Numbered from the stretch's first letter, positions 22,741-31,418 are shown. The stretch: DNA of 34,221 nucleotides from WJKP01 sp964531215 (GCA_964531215.1 CAZHFK010000005.1:1-34221); one strand, 5' to 3'. Translations and numbers: made by a program. The notes: a model not told the origin generated them from the letters alone.

Positions 22741-23469
22741 ATGTCATACGCTAAAATACATATAGGTACCAGTGGTTGGTCATATGATGATTGGTATGAT
22801 AATTTTTATCCCATAGATATTAATAATGACGAGCTTTTGCAATTTTACAGCCGGCATTTTTCTACTGTAGAAATTAATACCAGTTTTTATCATTTGATCA
22901 AAGAAAAAACTTATCAAAATTGGCATAAAGATACACCTAAGGATTTTATTTTTTCAGTCAAAGCTTCTCGTTACATTACCCATATTAAAAGGTTAAAAGA
23001 TCCCAAAGATTCTTGGATTAAATTTGAAAAGGGAATTCGGGCTTTGAAAAATAAACTAGGTGTTATTTTATTTCAATTCCCGGCCAATTTTAAGGTTAAT
23101 CAGGAACGTTTGGCAAATTATTTGAAATTTTTACCCCAAAAATATAAATATGCTTTTGAATTCAGGCATAAATCATGGTTTAATAATGAAGTTTATGAGA
23201 TTTTAAATAAATATAATTCGGCCTTATGTTTGGTCAGTGCGCCTGATTATCCTTGGCAAGAAAAAATAACCGCTGATTTTACTTATTTAAGATTGCATGG
23301 CGCACAAGAATTATATAAATCAAAATATTCAAATCAGGAATTAAAAAACTGGGCTGATAAAATAAAAAATTGGCAAGAGCAAGATATTGAAGTTTATTGT
23401 TATTTTGATAATGCTTATGAAGCTAATGCAATTGATAATGCCAAGCAATTAATTGAGTTGGTAAAATAA
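22741..23469 (+). CDS. DUF72 (YecE-like) TIM-barrel protein
   Basis: A 242-residue DUF72 protein. It has the family opening 'IHIGTSGWSYDDWYDNFYP' (about 6-24), 'FSTVEINTSFYHLI' (about 40-53), 'FSVKASRYITHIKRL', 'LFQFPANFK' and 'YAFEFRHKSWF'. The C-terminal 'YLRLHG' and 'EVYCYFDNAYEANA' complete the barrel. The family is widespread but its reaction is not established. It starts 9 nt after murC and probably shares its transcript; the terminator at 23499 ends the unit. Confidence 0.9.
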   Translation: MSYAKIHIGTSGWSYDDWYDNFYPIDINNDELLQFYSRHFSTVEINTSFYHLIKEKTYQNWHKDTPKDFIFSVKASRYITHIKRLKDPKDSWIKFEKGIRALKNKLGVILFQFPANFKVNQERLANYLKFLPQKYKYAFEFRHKSWFNNEVYEILNKYNSALCLVSAPDYPWQEKITADFTYLRLHGAQELYKSKYSNQELKNWADKIKNWQEQDIEVYCYFDNAYEANAIDNAKQLIELVK

Positions 23470-23498
23470 ATGGAAATGAAAATAATCAGATAAAAAGA

Positions 23499-23534
23499 AA
23501 AAAGCCCGTGGTTTTTATCCACTGACGGCTTTTT
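23499..23534. terminator. Bidirectional terminator
   Basis: AAAAAAGCC...GTGG pairs with CCAC...GGCTTTTT, with a small internal bulge. It lies between the DUF72 gene (plus) and the 23576 gene (minus), and T runs occur on both strands. Confidence 0.7.
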
Positions 23535-23575
23535 ATGAAATAATGTTAGGGCTTTGTTATTTTAAAAGTTTTTTA

Positions 23576-23914
23576 TTAAGGTTTCAGCTTTTCATATTTA
23601 GCATGAATTGCGTCATGTTTAGATAGATCGGTCAGATCCGAATTGACGACCATATCAATGATTTGTTGCATTTTAAGCGCCTCTTCAGTATGGCCATAAT
23701 TTTCAATTCTGTATTTGATTGTATACAGGGCGCCGATTAATTTTAGCCAAGAATCATAGATAATTCTTTCCTGCTTTTCTTTTTGAGCCTTATTATTATC
23801 TTGTTCATTTTTTGATTTCACCTGAAAACTAATAGTTACTAAGTAATTTCCCAGAAAGTGGCCGTAAAGTGACCAACCATCTTGCGGAGTTGTGCAAGTA
23901 AATGCTGTTGCCAT
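23576..23914 (-). CDS. Unrecognised small soluble protein
   Basis: The 112-residue protein is of unknown family. The N-terminal half looks like beta strands ('WSLYGHFLGNYLVTISFQV', about 14-32). A long charged helical stretch follows (about 33-75), then a helical C-terminus with 'DLTDLSKHDAIHAKYEKL'. There is no signal peptide and no metal cluster. A perfect AAGGAGG 7 nt before the ATG fixes the start and sets it apart from its neighbours, as with the HD, cimA and 14192 genes. It is a monocistronic unit between a terminator and the divergent murB. Confidence 0.6.
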   Translation of the reverse strand: MATAFTCTTPQDGWSLYGHFLGNYLVTISFQVKSKNEQDNNKAQKEKQERIIYDSWLKLIGALYTIKYRIENYGHTEEALKMQQIIDMVVNSDLTDLSKHDAIHAKYEKLKP

Positions 23915-24032
23915 AATATACCTCCTTTTATTTAATTATTTTATTAAGTTATCATAGAATATGATTTTTAGTCAATATTTTAAATGATTGGTTTAAAAAC
24001 TAGTAATATTTTAATAAGGTAATAAATTGTAA

Positions 24033-24038
24033 TATAAT
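24033..24038 (+). promoter_or_regulatory. -10 element of a near-leaderless murB transcript
   Basis: TATAAT ends 9 nt before the ATG at 24047, so the mRNA would begin within about 2 nt of the start codon. No clear -35 is seen. Confidence 0.45.
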
Positions 24039-24046
24039 TGCAAGAT

Positions 24047-25012
24047 ATGTTACAAATAATAAAAAGATTTGAACTGCAATTAGGTAAAAATATTCAATTA
24101 GATGTGTTATTAGCACCATATACTACATTTAAAATTGGCGGGCCAGCCAAATATTTTTTTATTGCGCAAAATAATGATGATTTGGTAAAAGCAATTAGTT
24201 ATGCCAGAAAATTAAAAATACCGCATTATATTTTGGCTGGCGGTTCTAATTTATTGATTGCCGATGATGGTTATAACGGTTTAATTATTTTAAATCAAGC
24301 CAATGAAATATTATTTAAAGCGAATAACAGGGTCGTGGCTGATGCAGGCACTAAATTATTTGATTTAGTTAAACAAACAATTGAACATGGTTTGACCGGT
24401 TTGGAATGGGCGGCTGGTATTCCGGGCTCAGTTGGCGGTGCAATTAGAGGAAATGCCGGGGCTTATCAAGGGGAAATAGCCGATAATATTATAGGAGTTG
24501 AAATTATGAGAGGTTCTAAACAGTTTATTTTAGCTAAAGAACAATGTGAATTTGGTTATCGTGATTCTATTTTTAAACATAATAATAATTTAATAATTTC
24601 CGGTGAATGGCAATTGCAGCTCGGTGATAAACAAAAAAGTCAAGAGAAGATTAACGAAATATTAGAAAAGCGTAAAAAGCGGCAGCCGCTTGAATATCCG
24701 TCTGCCGGTTGTATTTTTAAAAATATTGAAATTAATTCAGCTAATTTGGATAAAATTGATAATCTAAAAAATTTACCGGCTGAATATCTGCAGTATAAAA
24801 AAATCCCGGCTGCCTGGTTAATTGAGCAAGCCGGCTTAAAAGGTGAAAAAATCGGTGATGCCCGGATTTCTGAAAAACATGCCAATTTTATTATTAATTT
24901 GGGACAGGCTACGGCGACTCAAGTAAAAGAATTAATTGAATTAGCTAAAAATCAGGTAAAACAAAAATTTGATTTGCAATTGGCAGAAGAAGTCCAATAT
25001 CTGGGCTTTTAA
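24047..25012 (+). CDS. murB: UDP-N-acetylenolpyruvoylglucosamine reductase
   Basis: The 321-residue FAD enzyme makes UDP-MurNAc. Marks of MurB are 'APYTTFKIGGPAKYF', the FAD loop 'ILAGGSNLLIADDG', 'GLEWAAGIPGSVGGAIRGNAG' (split over about 121-141), 'FGYRDSIF', 'YPSAGCIFKN' with the proton-donor region, and 'HANFIIN' near the C-terminus. The layout without the extra tyrosine loop is that of type II MurB. I start at the ATG at 24047; a TTG at 24038 overlaps the -10 element. It follows murC and the DUF72 gene but has its own promoter. Confidence 0.95.
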   Translation: MLQIIKRFELQLGKNIQLDVLLAPYTTFKIGGPAKYFFIAQNNDDLVKAISYARKLKIPHYILAGGSNLLIADDGYNGLIILNQANEILFKANNRVVADAGTKLFDLVKQTIEHGLTGLEWAAGIPGSVGGAIRGNAGAYQGEIADNIIGVEIMRGSKQFILAKEQCEFGYRDSIFKHNNNLIISGEWQLQLGDKQKSQEKINEILEKRKKRQPLEYPSAGCIFKNIEINSANLDKIDNLKNLPAEYLQYKKIPAAWLIEQAGLKGEKIGDARISEKHANFIINLGQATATQVKELIELAKNQVKQKFDLQLAEEVQYLGF

Positions 25013-25020
25013 AAATAATA

Positions 25021-25098
25021 AGGACCAACCAGGCAAATGAGTAGAAGGAGGAGAAAAGCCCCACCTGCCTGATCGGTCCATTGGTAATTTTCATTACC
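25021..25098 (+). promoter_or_regulatory. Nested hairpin element upstream of gatC
   Basis: GGACC/GGTCC (25022-25026, 25075-25079) encloses CAGGCA/TGCCTG (25030-25035, 25066-25071). The loop holds AAGGAGGA, a perfect ribosome-site core, and an 11-codon frame starting MSRRRRK that ends in TGA at 25072. A GGTAAT/ATTACC hairpin follows. This could be a structured leader for gatCA, a small RNA or the murB 3' end. The mini-frame is doubtful because no gene in this window ends in TGA. Confidence 0.4.
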
Positions 25099-25182
25099 GT
25101 TAAGTAAAGCGTAAGTTATTTGCATATTATTGTCAATTAAATAAAATTGCTTAATTATAATTTCAATGTTAAAATAATTTAT

Positions 25183-25467
25183 ATGAAATTAACCAAACAA
25201 GAAGTAGAAAAAATCGCCAAACTGTCACGTTTGGAATTAAGTGAATCAGAAAAAGATCAGTATACTGCTCAGCTTTCTGATGTTTTGGACTATTTTGAAA
25301 AATTAAAAGAAATAAATACTGATAAGGTTGAAACAACCGCTCAAGTAACCGGCTTGGAAAATGTGTATCGTGAAGATGAAATTGATCAGTTTGATCAGCA
25401 GAGCGAATTAATTGAGCAGACAACTGATACCGATGATGATTTGATAAAAACAAAGTCAATTTTTTAA
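25183..25467 (+). CDS. gatC: Asp/Glu-tRNA amidotransferase subunit C
   Basis: This small GatC subunit of 94 residues has 'LTKQEVEKIAKLSRLELSE' (about 3-21) and a helical body, then the extended C-terminal belt ending in 'DDDLIKTKSIF'. GatC wraps around GatA and stabilises the GatCAB complex, which converts Glu-tRNA(Gln) and Asp-tRNA(Asn) to the amide forms. An upstream in-frame ATG (25147) adds 12 residues of AT-rich leader, so I prefer 25183. gatA starts 3 nt after its stop; gatB is not in the window. Confidence 0.9.
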   Translation: MKLTKQEVEKIAKLSRLELSESEKDQYTAQLSDVLDYFEKLKEINTDKVETTAQVTGLENVYREDEIDQFDQQSELIEQTTDTDDDLIKTKSIF

Positions 25468-25470
25468 TTT

Positions 25471-26933
25471 ATGTCATTAAATAATTTAACAATTAAAGAG
25501 GCGCATAAAAAATTAGCCAGCCGGGCAATTTCCAGTTTTGAATTAACAAAAGCTTGTATTGACAGGATTGAAAAAACCGAAGAAAAACTTCATTGTTTTT
25601 TAGCTAAAGATTTTGATAATGCCTTANNNNNNNNNNGGCCAAAGCTGTTGATAAAAAAATTCAACAAGGTGATAAATTAAAACCCTTGGAAGGTATTGCT
25701 TGCGGTATTAAAGATTTAATTATTACTCGGGGAATTAATACTACGGCTGCTTCTAAAATGTTGAGAAATTATCAGCCGGTTTTTGATGCAACCGTTATTA
25801 AAAAGTTAAAAGAAAACGGTGCTATAATTTTAGGTAAACATAATTGTGATGCTTGGGGACACGGTTCATCAACTGAAAATTCTGATTATGGCCCGACGCA
25901 TAATCCTTGGGATTTAACCAGGGTGCCCGGGGGGTCTTCAGGTGGCGGTGCGGCCGGTATTGTGACTGATCAGGTTTTTTTCGCTTTAGGTACTGATACC
26001 GGCGGTTCTATTCGCCAACCGGCTTCATTTTGCGGTATAGTCGGTTTAAAACCGACTTATGGTCGGGTTCCCCGTTTTGGGGCGATTGCCATGGGTTCAT
26101 CTTTGGATACTATCGGTCCTATGACTAAAACGGTTGAAGACGCTGCTTGGGTTATGAATATTATTGCCGGTCAAGATGATAAAGATTCAACTACTCCGTA
26201 TCAGCCAGTGCCTGATTACACTAAAAATTTAAATAAAGATATAAAAGGTTTGAAAATCGGCATACCTAAGCAGGCTTTGGGTGAAGGTCTGGATCCTCAA
26301 ATTAAAAATTTAATCGAGGTGGCAATTAAGGATTATGAAAAATTAGGAGCAAAAATAGAAGAAGTGGAATTAACCACACTTGATTATGCTTTAGCTTGTT
26401 ATTATATTATTATGCCTTCTGAAGTGAGTTCTAATTTAGGCCGTTATGACGGTATTCGTTATGGGCGCCAAGCTAAAGACGCCAAAGATTTAATGGAAAT
26501 ATATACAAAATCAAGAGCTCAGGGTTTTGGGCCAGAGGCTAAAAGAAGAATTATGATCGGCACTTATACTTTAAGCGCCGGTTATTATGATGCTTATTAT
26601 AAAAAAGCCATGAAAGTCAGAACTTTGATAAAGCAGGAATTTGAGAAGATTTTAAATAAGGTTGATTTAATTTTAATGCCGGCCACGCCTACAGCAGCTT
26701 TTAAATTAGGTGAAAAAACCGATGATCCATTGACCATGTATTTACAGGATGTTTATACAGTACCCGTTAGTTTATCCGGATTACCATCCATTTCAATCCC
26801 TTGCGGTTTTACTGATAATTTACCGGTTGGCATGCAACTGGTTGCCAAACAGTTTAATGAAGCACAAATTTTCCAGGCAGCTCATGCTTATGAGCAGGTC
26901 AATGCTTGGCAGGAGATAAAACCAAAATTATAA
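25471..26933 (+). CDS. gatA: Asp/Glu-tRNA amidotransferase subunit A (frame broken by gap)
   Basis: GatA, the glutamine amidase of GatCAB, is about 485 residues. The N-terminal 'LTIKEAHKKLASRAISSFEL' leads to an N run at 25627-25636. Beyond it the frame is shifted by one position relative to the start, so the gap size is wrong; 8 or 11 nt would restore one frame. The amidase core is intact downstream: the catalytic Lys in 'GIKDLI', 'GGSSGGGAA' with the cis-Ser, and the nucleophile Ser in 'GTDTGGSIRQPA'. The C-terminal 'YTVPVSLSGLPSISIPCG' is also typical. I read this as one intact gene with an assembly fault, not a pseudogene. Confidence 0.92.
25627..25636. other. Assembly gap (10 N) in gatA
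   Basis: The reading frame differs on the two sides, so the true length is not 10. Confidence 0.95.
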
Positions 26934-26953
26934 TTAAGATTTCATTGTTGATA

Positions 26954-26984
26954 AAAAATCAAGTAGAATTACTTGATTTTTTTT
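26954..26984 (+). terminator. Terminator after gatA
   Basis: A 12-bp perfect stem, AAAAATCAAGTA / TACTTGATTTTT, with a GAAT loop and a T run. Confidence 0.85.
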
Positions 26985-26992
26985 GTTATAAT
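26984..26992 (+). promoter_or_regulatory. Extended -10 directly after the gatA terminator
   Basis: TGT-TATAAT begins at the end of the terminator T run, about 40 nt before the surface-protein gene. No clear -35 is seen. Confidence 0.4.
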
Positions 26993-27031
26993 AATAGTAA
27001 TAAAATATTTATTAGTTAAAAAAATAAAACT

Positions 27032-28276
27032 ATGAAAAAAATTATTTTTTTGATTGTTTTTGGTTTGAGTTTGCCTTTTGCTTTAATAGCTGCTGATAAT
27101 TTTTATGATTTGGGAATTAAGCCCGGTGATATTAGTTTTTCCGATGAATTAATTGCCGGTCAAAATATCAGAATTTATGCTTCGGTTCGTAATTTTGGCA
27201 ATACCGATGTTTCCGGTTATGTAACTTTTCATAAAAGTGATACTTTGATCGGTGATTCACAGGTTGTTTCAGTTAAAGCTTCCGGCTTGGCTGATGAAGT
27301 TTTTGTTGATTTTACGGTTCCTTCCGGAAGTTTTAATATTAGGGCTGAAATAAAAGGTCAAACTCCGATTGATGAAAATCCCGATAATGATATTGCTGTT
27401 ACCAGTCTTTTTGTGCCTAAACTGGATAATGATGGTGATGGCATACCGGATGATGAAGATAAAGATGACGATAATGACGGCGTGCTTGATGAAAATGAAC
27501 CGGTTTTAGATACTGATCCAAATGATCCGGATTCTGACGATGACGGTTGTTTGGATGGCGACGATGATTTTCCGACTAATCCAGACGAATGTTACGATAA
27601 TGATGGTGACGGGATTGGCGACAATCAAGATACTGATGATGATAATGACGGTCTTTCTGATGATTATGAAAATCAAATAAATACTGATCCGCTTGATGAT
27701 GATACCGATAATGATGGCGTGATTGATGGTCAGGATTATTGTCCGGGTGATCCGGGTTGCACCGAAGAACAGACAGAAACGGATAACTCTGATCGGGATA
27801 ATAATAAATCTGATGATGAACAAAATATAGATGAAGCATCAGCAGCCAGTGATTTGCCGGAAGACAATGAATCGGTTGATGATGAAGATAAAAACGAAGA
27901 TATTGATATTGATGAGATTGATGAACAGATTAAACCTAAAGTAAAAATTAAAACCGAAAAAAAAGACTGGGATACTTATCTTTTTAGCGCTGAATTAAAA
28001 GGAGTTTTAGATGAAAACTTGGTTTATAACTGGGATTTCGGTGATGGTGCGAGTTCCAATCAAAAAATAGTGGAGCATAAATATGAAAAAGGAGGGCAAT
28101 ATGATGTTAATTTAACCGTTACAGGTCCGGATGATCTTGAATTAACTGATAATAAAAAAATTAACATATCATTTTTTAATTTTGGTAATAAAGGTTTAAT
28201 AATGGGATTAGGCGGTTTGGTTGTTCTTTTGGCGATTTTATTTAGATTAAGTTTTTGTGGTCTAAAATTAAGATAA
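27032..28276 (+). CDS. Membrane-anchored surface protein with Ca-type repeats and PKD domain
   Basis: The 414-residue exported protein has a signal peptide at about 1-21, then a CARDB-like beta domain (about 25-130, 'VRNFGNTDVSG'). A run of thrombospondin type 3-like Asp repeats follows (about 131-245, units such as 'DNDGDGIPDDEDKDDDNDG'), which bind calcium in this family. An acidic linker leads to a PKD domain (about 310-385, 'YNWDFGDGASSNQKIVEHKY'). A C-terminal transmembrane helix (about 388-408) and a basic tail complete it. It would be tethered in the membrane with a long Ca-stiffened stalk outside. It is probably co-transcribed with trxB, 22 nt downstream. Confidence 0.8.
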   Translation: MKKIIFLIVFGLSLPFALIAADNFYDLGIKPGDISFSDELIAGQNIRIYASVRNFGNTDVSGYVTFHKSDTLIGDSQVVSVKASGLADEVFVDFTVPSGSFNIRAEIKGQTPIDENPDNDIAVTSLFVPKLDNDGDGIPDDEDKDDDNDGVLDENEPVLDTDPNDPDSDDDGCLDGDDDFPTNPDECYDNDGDGIGDNQDTDDDNDGLSDDYENQINTDPLDDDTDNDGVIDGQDYCPGDPGCTEEQTETDNSDRDNNKSDDEQNIDEASAASDLPEDNESVDDEDKNEDIDIDEIDEQIKPKVKIKTEKKDWDTYLFSAELKGVLDENLVYNWDFGDGASSNQKIVEHKYEKGGQYDVNLTVTGPDDLELTDNKKINISFFNFGNKGLIMGLGGLVVLLAILFRLSFCGLKLR

Positions 28277-28298
28277 TTTAAGATTAATCTAAAATTAT

Positions 28299-29222
28299 AT
28301 GGCTGATAAAATTCATGATGTAATTATTATTGGTTCGGGACCGGCTGGCATGACAGCTGCCATTTATTGTGCCCGTAAAGGGCTTGATATCCTAATAATT
28401 GGTAAAGAAGTCGGAGGGCAAGTTGCCAAAAGCGCAGAAATAGAAAATTATTTGGGTTTTGGTTCTTCCACTGGTCAGGAATTAACCAAAGAGTTTCATG
28501 AACACGTTAAATCATTTAAAAATATTAAACATATTCATGATGTTTTAGTAAAAAAAATTGAGCAAAAAAATGATAAATTTACTGCAACAACCGATGAAAA
28601 TCAATATGAAGCCAAATCTTTAATTATTGCATCAGGTAGAAAACCAAGAAAATTGGGTGTTCCCGGGGAAAAAGAATTTAGAAATAAAGGCGTTTCATAT
28701 TGTGAAATTTGTGACGCTCCGTTATTTAAAGATAAAAAGACCGCAGTAATTGGCGGTGGTAATTCCGGCCTTGAAGCCGTAATGTCTTTGGCTGATATTT
28801 GTCGCAACGTTTATTTATTAGAATATGCCAAAGAGCTTGGTGGTGATAAAGTTTTACAGGATAAAATCAAAGAACTTGATAATGTGGAAATAATCACTAA
28901 TGCTGAGACTACTGAGATAGTGGGGGATAAATTTGTAACGAGTTTAAAATATAAAAATCGCGAGTCAGGTGAAGAAAAAGAAATTGAATTAAAAGGTGTA
29001 TTTATTGAGATTGGCTGGAAACCTTCAATTGATTTTGATAAAATAAGCCCCAAAAATGATAAAAACGAAATTATTGTTGATAAAAAATGCCGAACCGAAA
29101 TTGATGGTTTGTTTGCCGCCGGGGATATTACTGATATCGGTTATTGGCAGATTATTATTGCTGCCGGCGAAGGCGCTAAAGCTGCTTTGTCAGCTTATGA
29201 TTATATAAGTAAAAATAAATAA
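28299..29222 (+). CDS. trxB: Thioredoxin reductase
   Basis: The 307-residue flavoprotein passes electrons from NAD(P)H through FAD to thioredoxin-like proteins. The FAD loop 'IIGSGPAGMTAAIYCARKG' is at about 10-28, the redox-active pair C135-E-I-C138 is followed by D139, the nucleotide loop 'VIGGGNSGLEAV' is at about 150-161, and the C-terminal 'GLFAAGDITD' is present. The pair is CEIC where CATC or CAxC is usual. The residues after 'YAKELGGDKVL' lack the HRR-type arginines of strict NADPH enzymes, so NADH or ferredoxin use is possible. The next gene is a DsbA-like thiol protein. Confidence 0.9.
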   Translation: MADKIHDVIIIGSGPAGMTAAIYCARKGLDILIIGKEVGGQVAKSAEIENYLGFGSSTGQELTKEFHEHVKSFKNIKHIHDVLVKKIEQKNDKFTATTDENQYEAKSLIIASGRKPRKLGVPGEKEFRNKGVSYCEICDAPLFKDKKTAVIGGGNSGLEAVMSLADICRNVYLLEYAKELGGDKVLQDKIKELDNVEIITNAETTEIVGDKFVTSLKYKNRESGEEKEIELKGVFIEIGWKPSIDFDKISPKNDKNEIIVDKKCRTEIDGLFAAGDITDIGYWQIIIAAGEGAKAALSAYDYISKNK

Positions 29223-29290
29223 TCATTGTAATTTTAAATTAATTATATTAAAATTATTTTACTATTTAATAACTAATCAATCATTTTTTT

Positions 29291-30037
29291 ATGGAAAAAC
29301 AAAATAACAAACAATTTATTTTTGGTCTGGCAGTTGGTGTCGCTGTAATAAGTTCTATTGCCTTGATTGGTTTGGTAGTTTATATTATGACAGGCGGCCG
29401 GGCAGCTTGTTTGGCGCAATGCAATGGTGCCACTGGCAATACCAATGAGACACAAACAGCAAAAGAATTTGAACAATGCTTGGATTCTGGCAAGTATGAT
29501 CAAAAAATTAAAGCTGACCAGTCTTTAGGTTTGCAATTAGGGGTTAGAGGGACTCCTGCTAGTTTTGTAAACGGTTATTTAGCGAGTGGAGCTTTGCCTT
29601 ATGAATCAATTAAATCGGTTATTGATACTTTATTGGCCGGTGAAGAACCGGATCAGGATTTTTTAAAGGATCAGGAAACAGGCGAAATAGTCAAAGTTGA
29701 TATGCCGCAAATAACCAGCCAAGATCATCAAAAAGGTGCGGAAAATGGCGAGATTACTATTGTGAAATTTTCTGAATTTGAATGCCCTTATTGCGCCAGG
29801 TTTAAACCGACTATGCAGCGCGTTTTGGATGAATATCCCGATAAAGTGACTTATGTTTTTAAACATTTTCCTTTAAGTTTTCATCAGTACGCCAAACAAG
29901 CTGCGGTTGCTTCCGAATGCGCGGCTGAGCAAGATAAATTTTGGCAAATGTATGATAAATTATTTGAATTAACTGAAACGCAAACTTTAAATACTGCCAA
30001 TATTAAAAAAGCAGCAGTTGAGATCGGTTTGGAATAA
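29291..30037 (+). CDS. Membrane-anchored DsbA-like protein with permuted halves
   Basis: A 248-residue protein with one N-terminal membrane helix (about 10-33). Residues about 56-116 look like the C-terminal half of a DsbA/Thioredoxin_4 domain: 'FEQCLDSGKYDQKIKADQ', the cis-Pro loop 'GVRGTP' (84-89), then 'ALPYESIKSVID'. After a linker, residues about 142-248 look like the N-terminal half: 'DHQKGAENGEITIVKFSEFE', active-site CPYC (165-168) and the helical insert, ending abruptly at 'AAVEIGLE'. The normal order is the reverse. It may be a circular permutation, or two truncated domains fused. All key residues for one active site are present. The stop is TAATAA, so it is not an obvious frameshift. 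Confidence 0.75.
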   Translation: MEKQNNKQFIFGLAVGVAVISSIALIGLVVYIMTGGRAACLAQCNGATGNTNETQTAKEFEQCLDSGKYDQKIKADQSLGLQLGVRGTPASFVNGYLASGALPYESIKSVIDTLLAGEEPDQDFLKDQETGEIVKVDMPQITSQDHQKGAENGEITIVKFSEFECPYCARFKPTMQRVLDEYPDKVTYVFKHFPLSFHQYAKQAAVASECAAEQDKFWQMYDKLFELTETQTLNTANIKKAAVEIGLE

Positions 30038-30058
30038 TAATTTTTGTAAATATGCCCC

Positions 30059-30107
30059 AAAATCGTTCAAGCAATTGGCTTTGGACGATTTTTTATTGTA
30101 AACTAAA
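30059..30107 (+). repeat. Terminator-promoter element, copy 1
   Basis: A 49-bp unit with only two differences from 31419-31467. It combines a 10-bp hairpin (AATCGTTCAA with TTGGACGATT, one G-U pair) and T run with a promoter: TTGGCT (30075-30080) in the loop, an 18-bp spacer and TAAACT (30099-30104). It ends the DsbA-like gene and starts the ATP-grasp gene. Confidence 0.7.
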
Positions 30108-30180
30108 ATATAGCAATTAAAGATCTTTAATTGAAATTAAGATCCATGCATTTATATGAAATTTTTAATTATTTTTTAAA

Positions 30181-31413
30181 ATGTTAAAGTATTATAAGTG
30201 CCAACACTGTTCTAATCAGTTGGTTAATCATAAATTGGATAAAATTCAAGAAATTATAGATATTTTTCTTATAAAAAATTTTTTATTATTAATTAATAAT
30301 TTTACTTTTTTTTTGAATAAAACAAAAATATTTCATGAAAATAAATTATTTTCATATTTAAATAAAATATTGATTCATTTAAATATTATCCAAATAAAGG
30401 AGAATTTTGTCCGACAAGAAGTTTTTAATAGAAGTTTGATTTTAATCGATGAAGCTGAAAAACAAGGAATAAAAATCAGACCTATTGTAAAATATAACAA
30501 TAAATATTTAAATTATTTTCACGTCAATATAAATCACCAAGATTATTTTTTTGAAGGATTACCGGTTGATTTGTGTGGAAAAAATATTAATTTTGAAATC
30601 ATTGACGATAAATATAAATTAAAAAAATTTTTATTAAAACATAAATTCCCAGTACCTTTGGGCTCTTTATTTATCAGCCCTAAAGCTGGTCTAAGATATG
30701 GTTGTAAATTGGGTTTCCCTTTGGTTGTTAAGCCAAGGGATGGTTCTTTGAGTAAGCATGTAAGCATTAATATAAATAATAAATCAGAGCTTATTCGAGC
30801 AATAGATATTGTTAAAAAATATAAAAATTTTTATATTGTTGAAGAATATATCCCTGGTGATGTATTTAGAATTTCGATTATAAATGATAATATTTTTGCC
30901 GCGCTTAGAAAACCGGCTGTAGTTATTGGTGACGGTAAAAATACAATAAAACAATTAGTGGATAAAAAAAATAATAATTCATTACGAGGAGAGATTGGCC
31001 AAAAAAATAAAACAATTCATAAAATTGATATTGATAAAAGTACATTGGAATTATTGGAAAAACAAAATTATACCATTAATACTATTTTAAAAAAAGATGA
31101 GCAAGCTAAGCTTAAAGAAAAAGTAAATTTAAATTCAGGTTGTGATATTATTGATGTAACAAATAATTTAAATCAAAAGAATAAAGAATTGTTTCAGTGG
31201 TTGGCAAGATTATTAAATACTGATATTTTAGGCATAGATTTTATTTGTGAAGATATAAGCATTCCTTGGCAATTACAAAAAAGTTCTATTATAGAGTGTA
31301 ATAGTTTGCCGTATCTTGATATGCATCATTATCCGACCAAAGGTAGCCCCCAAAATGTTGCTAGAGAAATGATTAATTTATTTAAAAAAACAGAAGAAGA
31401 AAAAAGAGGGTAG
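30181..31413 (+). CDS. ATP-grasp ligase, cyanophycin-synthetase/GshF-like
   Basis: The 410-residue protein has an N-terminal ~100 residues that are helical and unrecognised. The rest is an ATP-grasp fold: 'KLKKFLLKHKFPVPLG' (pre-grasp), 'GFPLVVKPRDGSLSKHV' (phosphate lysine and Gly-loop, about 179-195), 'YIVEEYIPGDVFRISI', and 'ALRKPAVVIGDGKNTIKQLVD', the insert seen in cyanophycin synthetase and GshF. 'GIDFICEDI' and 'IIECNSLPYLDMHHYP' supply the metal-binding acidic and Asn residues. Such enzymes join an amino group to a carboxylate. The substrate is unknown, and the partner Mur-ligase half of cyanophycin synthetase is absent. The gene is even more AT-rich than its neighbours and sits between two copies of a repeat. 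Confidence 0.75.
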   Translation: MLKYYKCQHCSNQLVNHKLDKIQEIIDIFLIKNFLLLINNFTFFLNKTKIFHENKLFSYLNKILIHLNIIQIKENFVRQEVFNRSLILIDEAEKQGIKIRPIVKYNNKYLNYFHVNINHQDYFFEGLPVDLCGKNINFEIIDDKYKLKKFLLKHKFPVPLGSLFISPKAGLRYGCKLGFPLVVKPRDGSLSKHVSININNKSELIRAIDIVKKYKNFYIVEEYIPGDVFRISIINDNIFAALRKPAVVIGDGKNTIKQLVDKKNNNSLRGEIGQKNKTIHKIDIDKSTLELLEKQNYTINTILKKDEQAKLKEKVNLNSGCDIIDVTNNLNQKNKELFQWLARLLNTDILGIDFICEDISIPWQLQKSSIIECNSLPYLDMHHYPTKGSPQNVAREMINLFKKTEEEKRG

Positions 31414-31418
31414 TTTTT

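Noticed and set aside
25471..26933. gatA as a pseudogene with a frameshift
   Set aside because: The shift coincides exactly with an N run and the catalytic core is intact, so assembly error is the simpler reading.
27420..27760. Possible CRISPR or DNA tandem repeat array
   Set aside because: The periodicity comes from the protein-level Asp repeats. Unit lengths vary and there are no constant repeats with unique spacers. No CRISPR array is seen anywhere in the window.
27506..27839. Minus-strand frames rich in Ile or His opposite the Asp repeats
   Set aside because: They are mirror frames of the repetitive GAT-rich codons of the surface protein.
30146..30187. 13-codon frame overlapping the start of the ATP-grasp gene as a leader peptide
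   Set aside because: No codon bias towards any amino acid, no terminator/antiterminator pair and no ribosome site; probably chance in AT-rich sequence.
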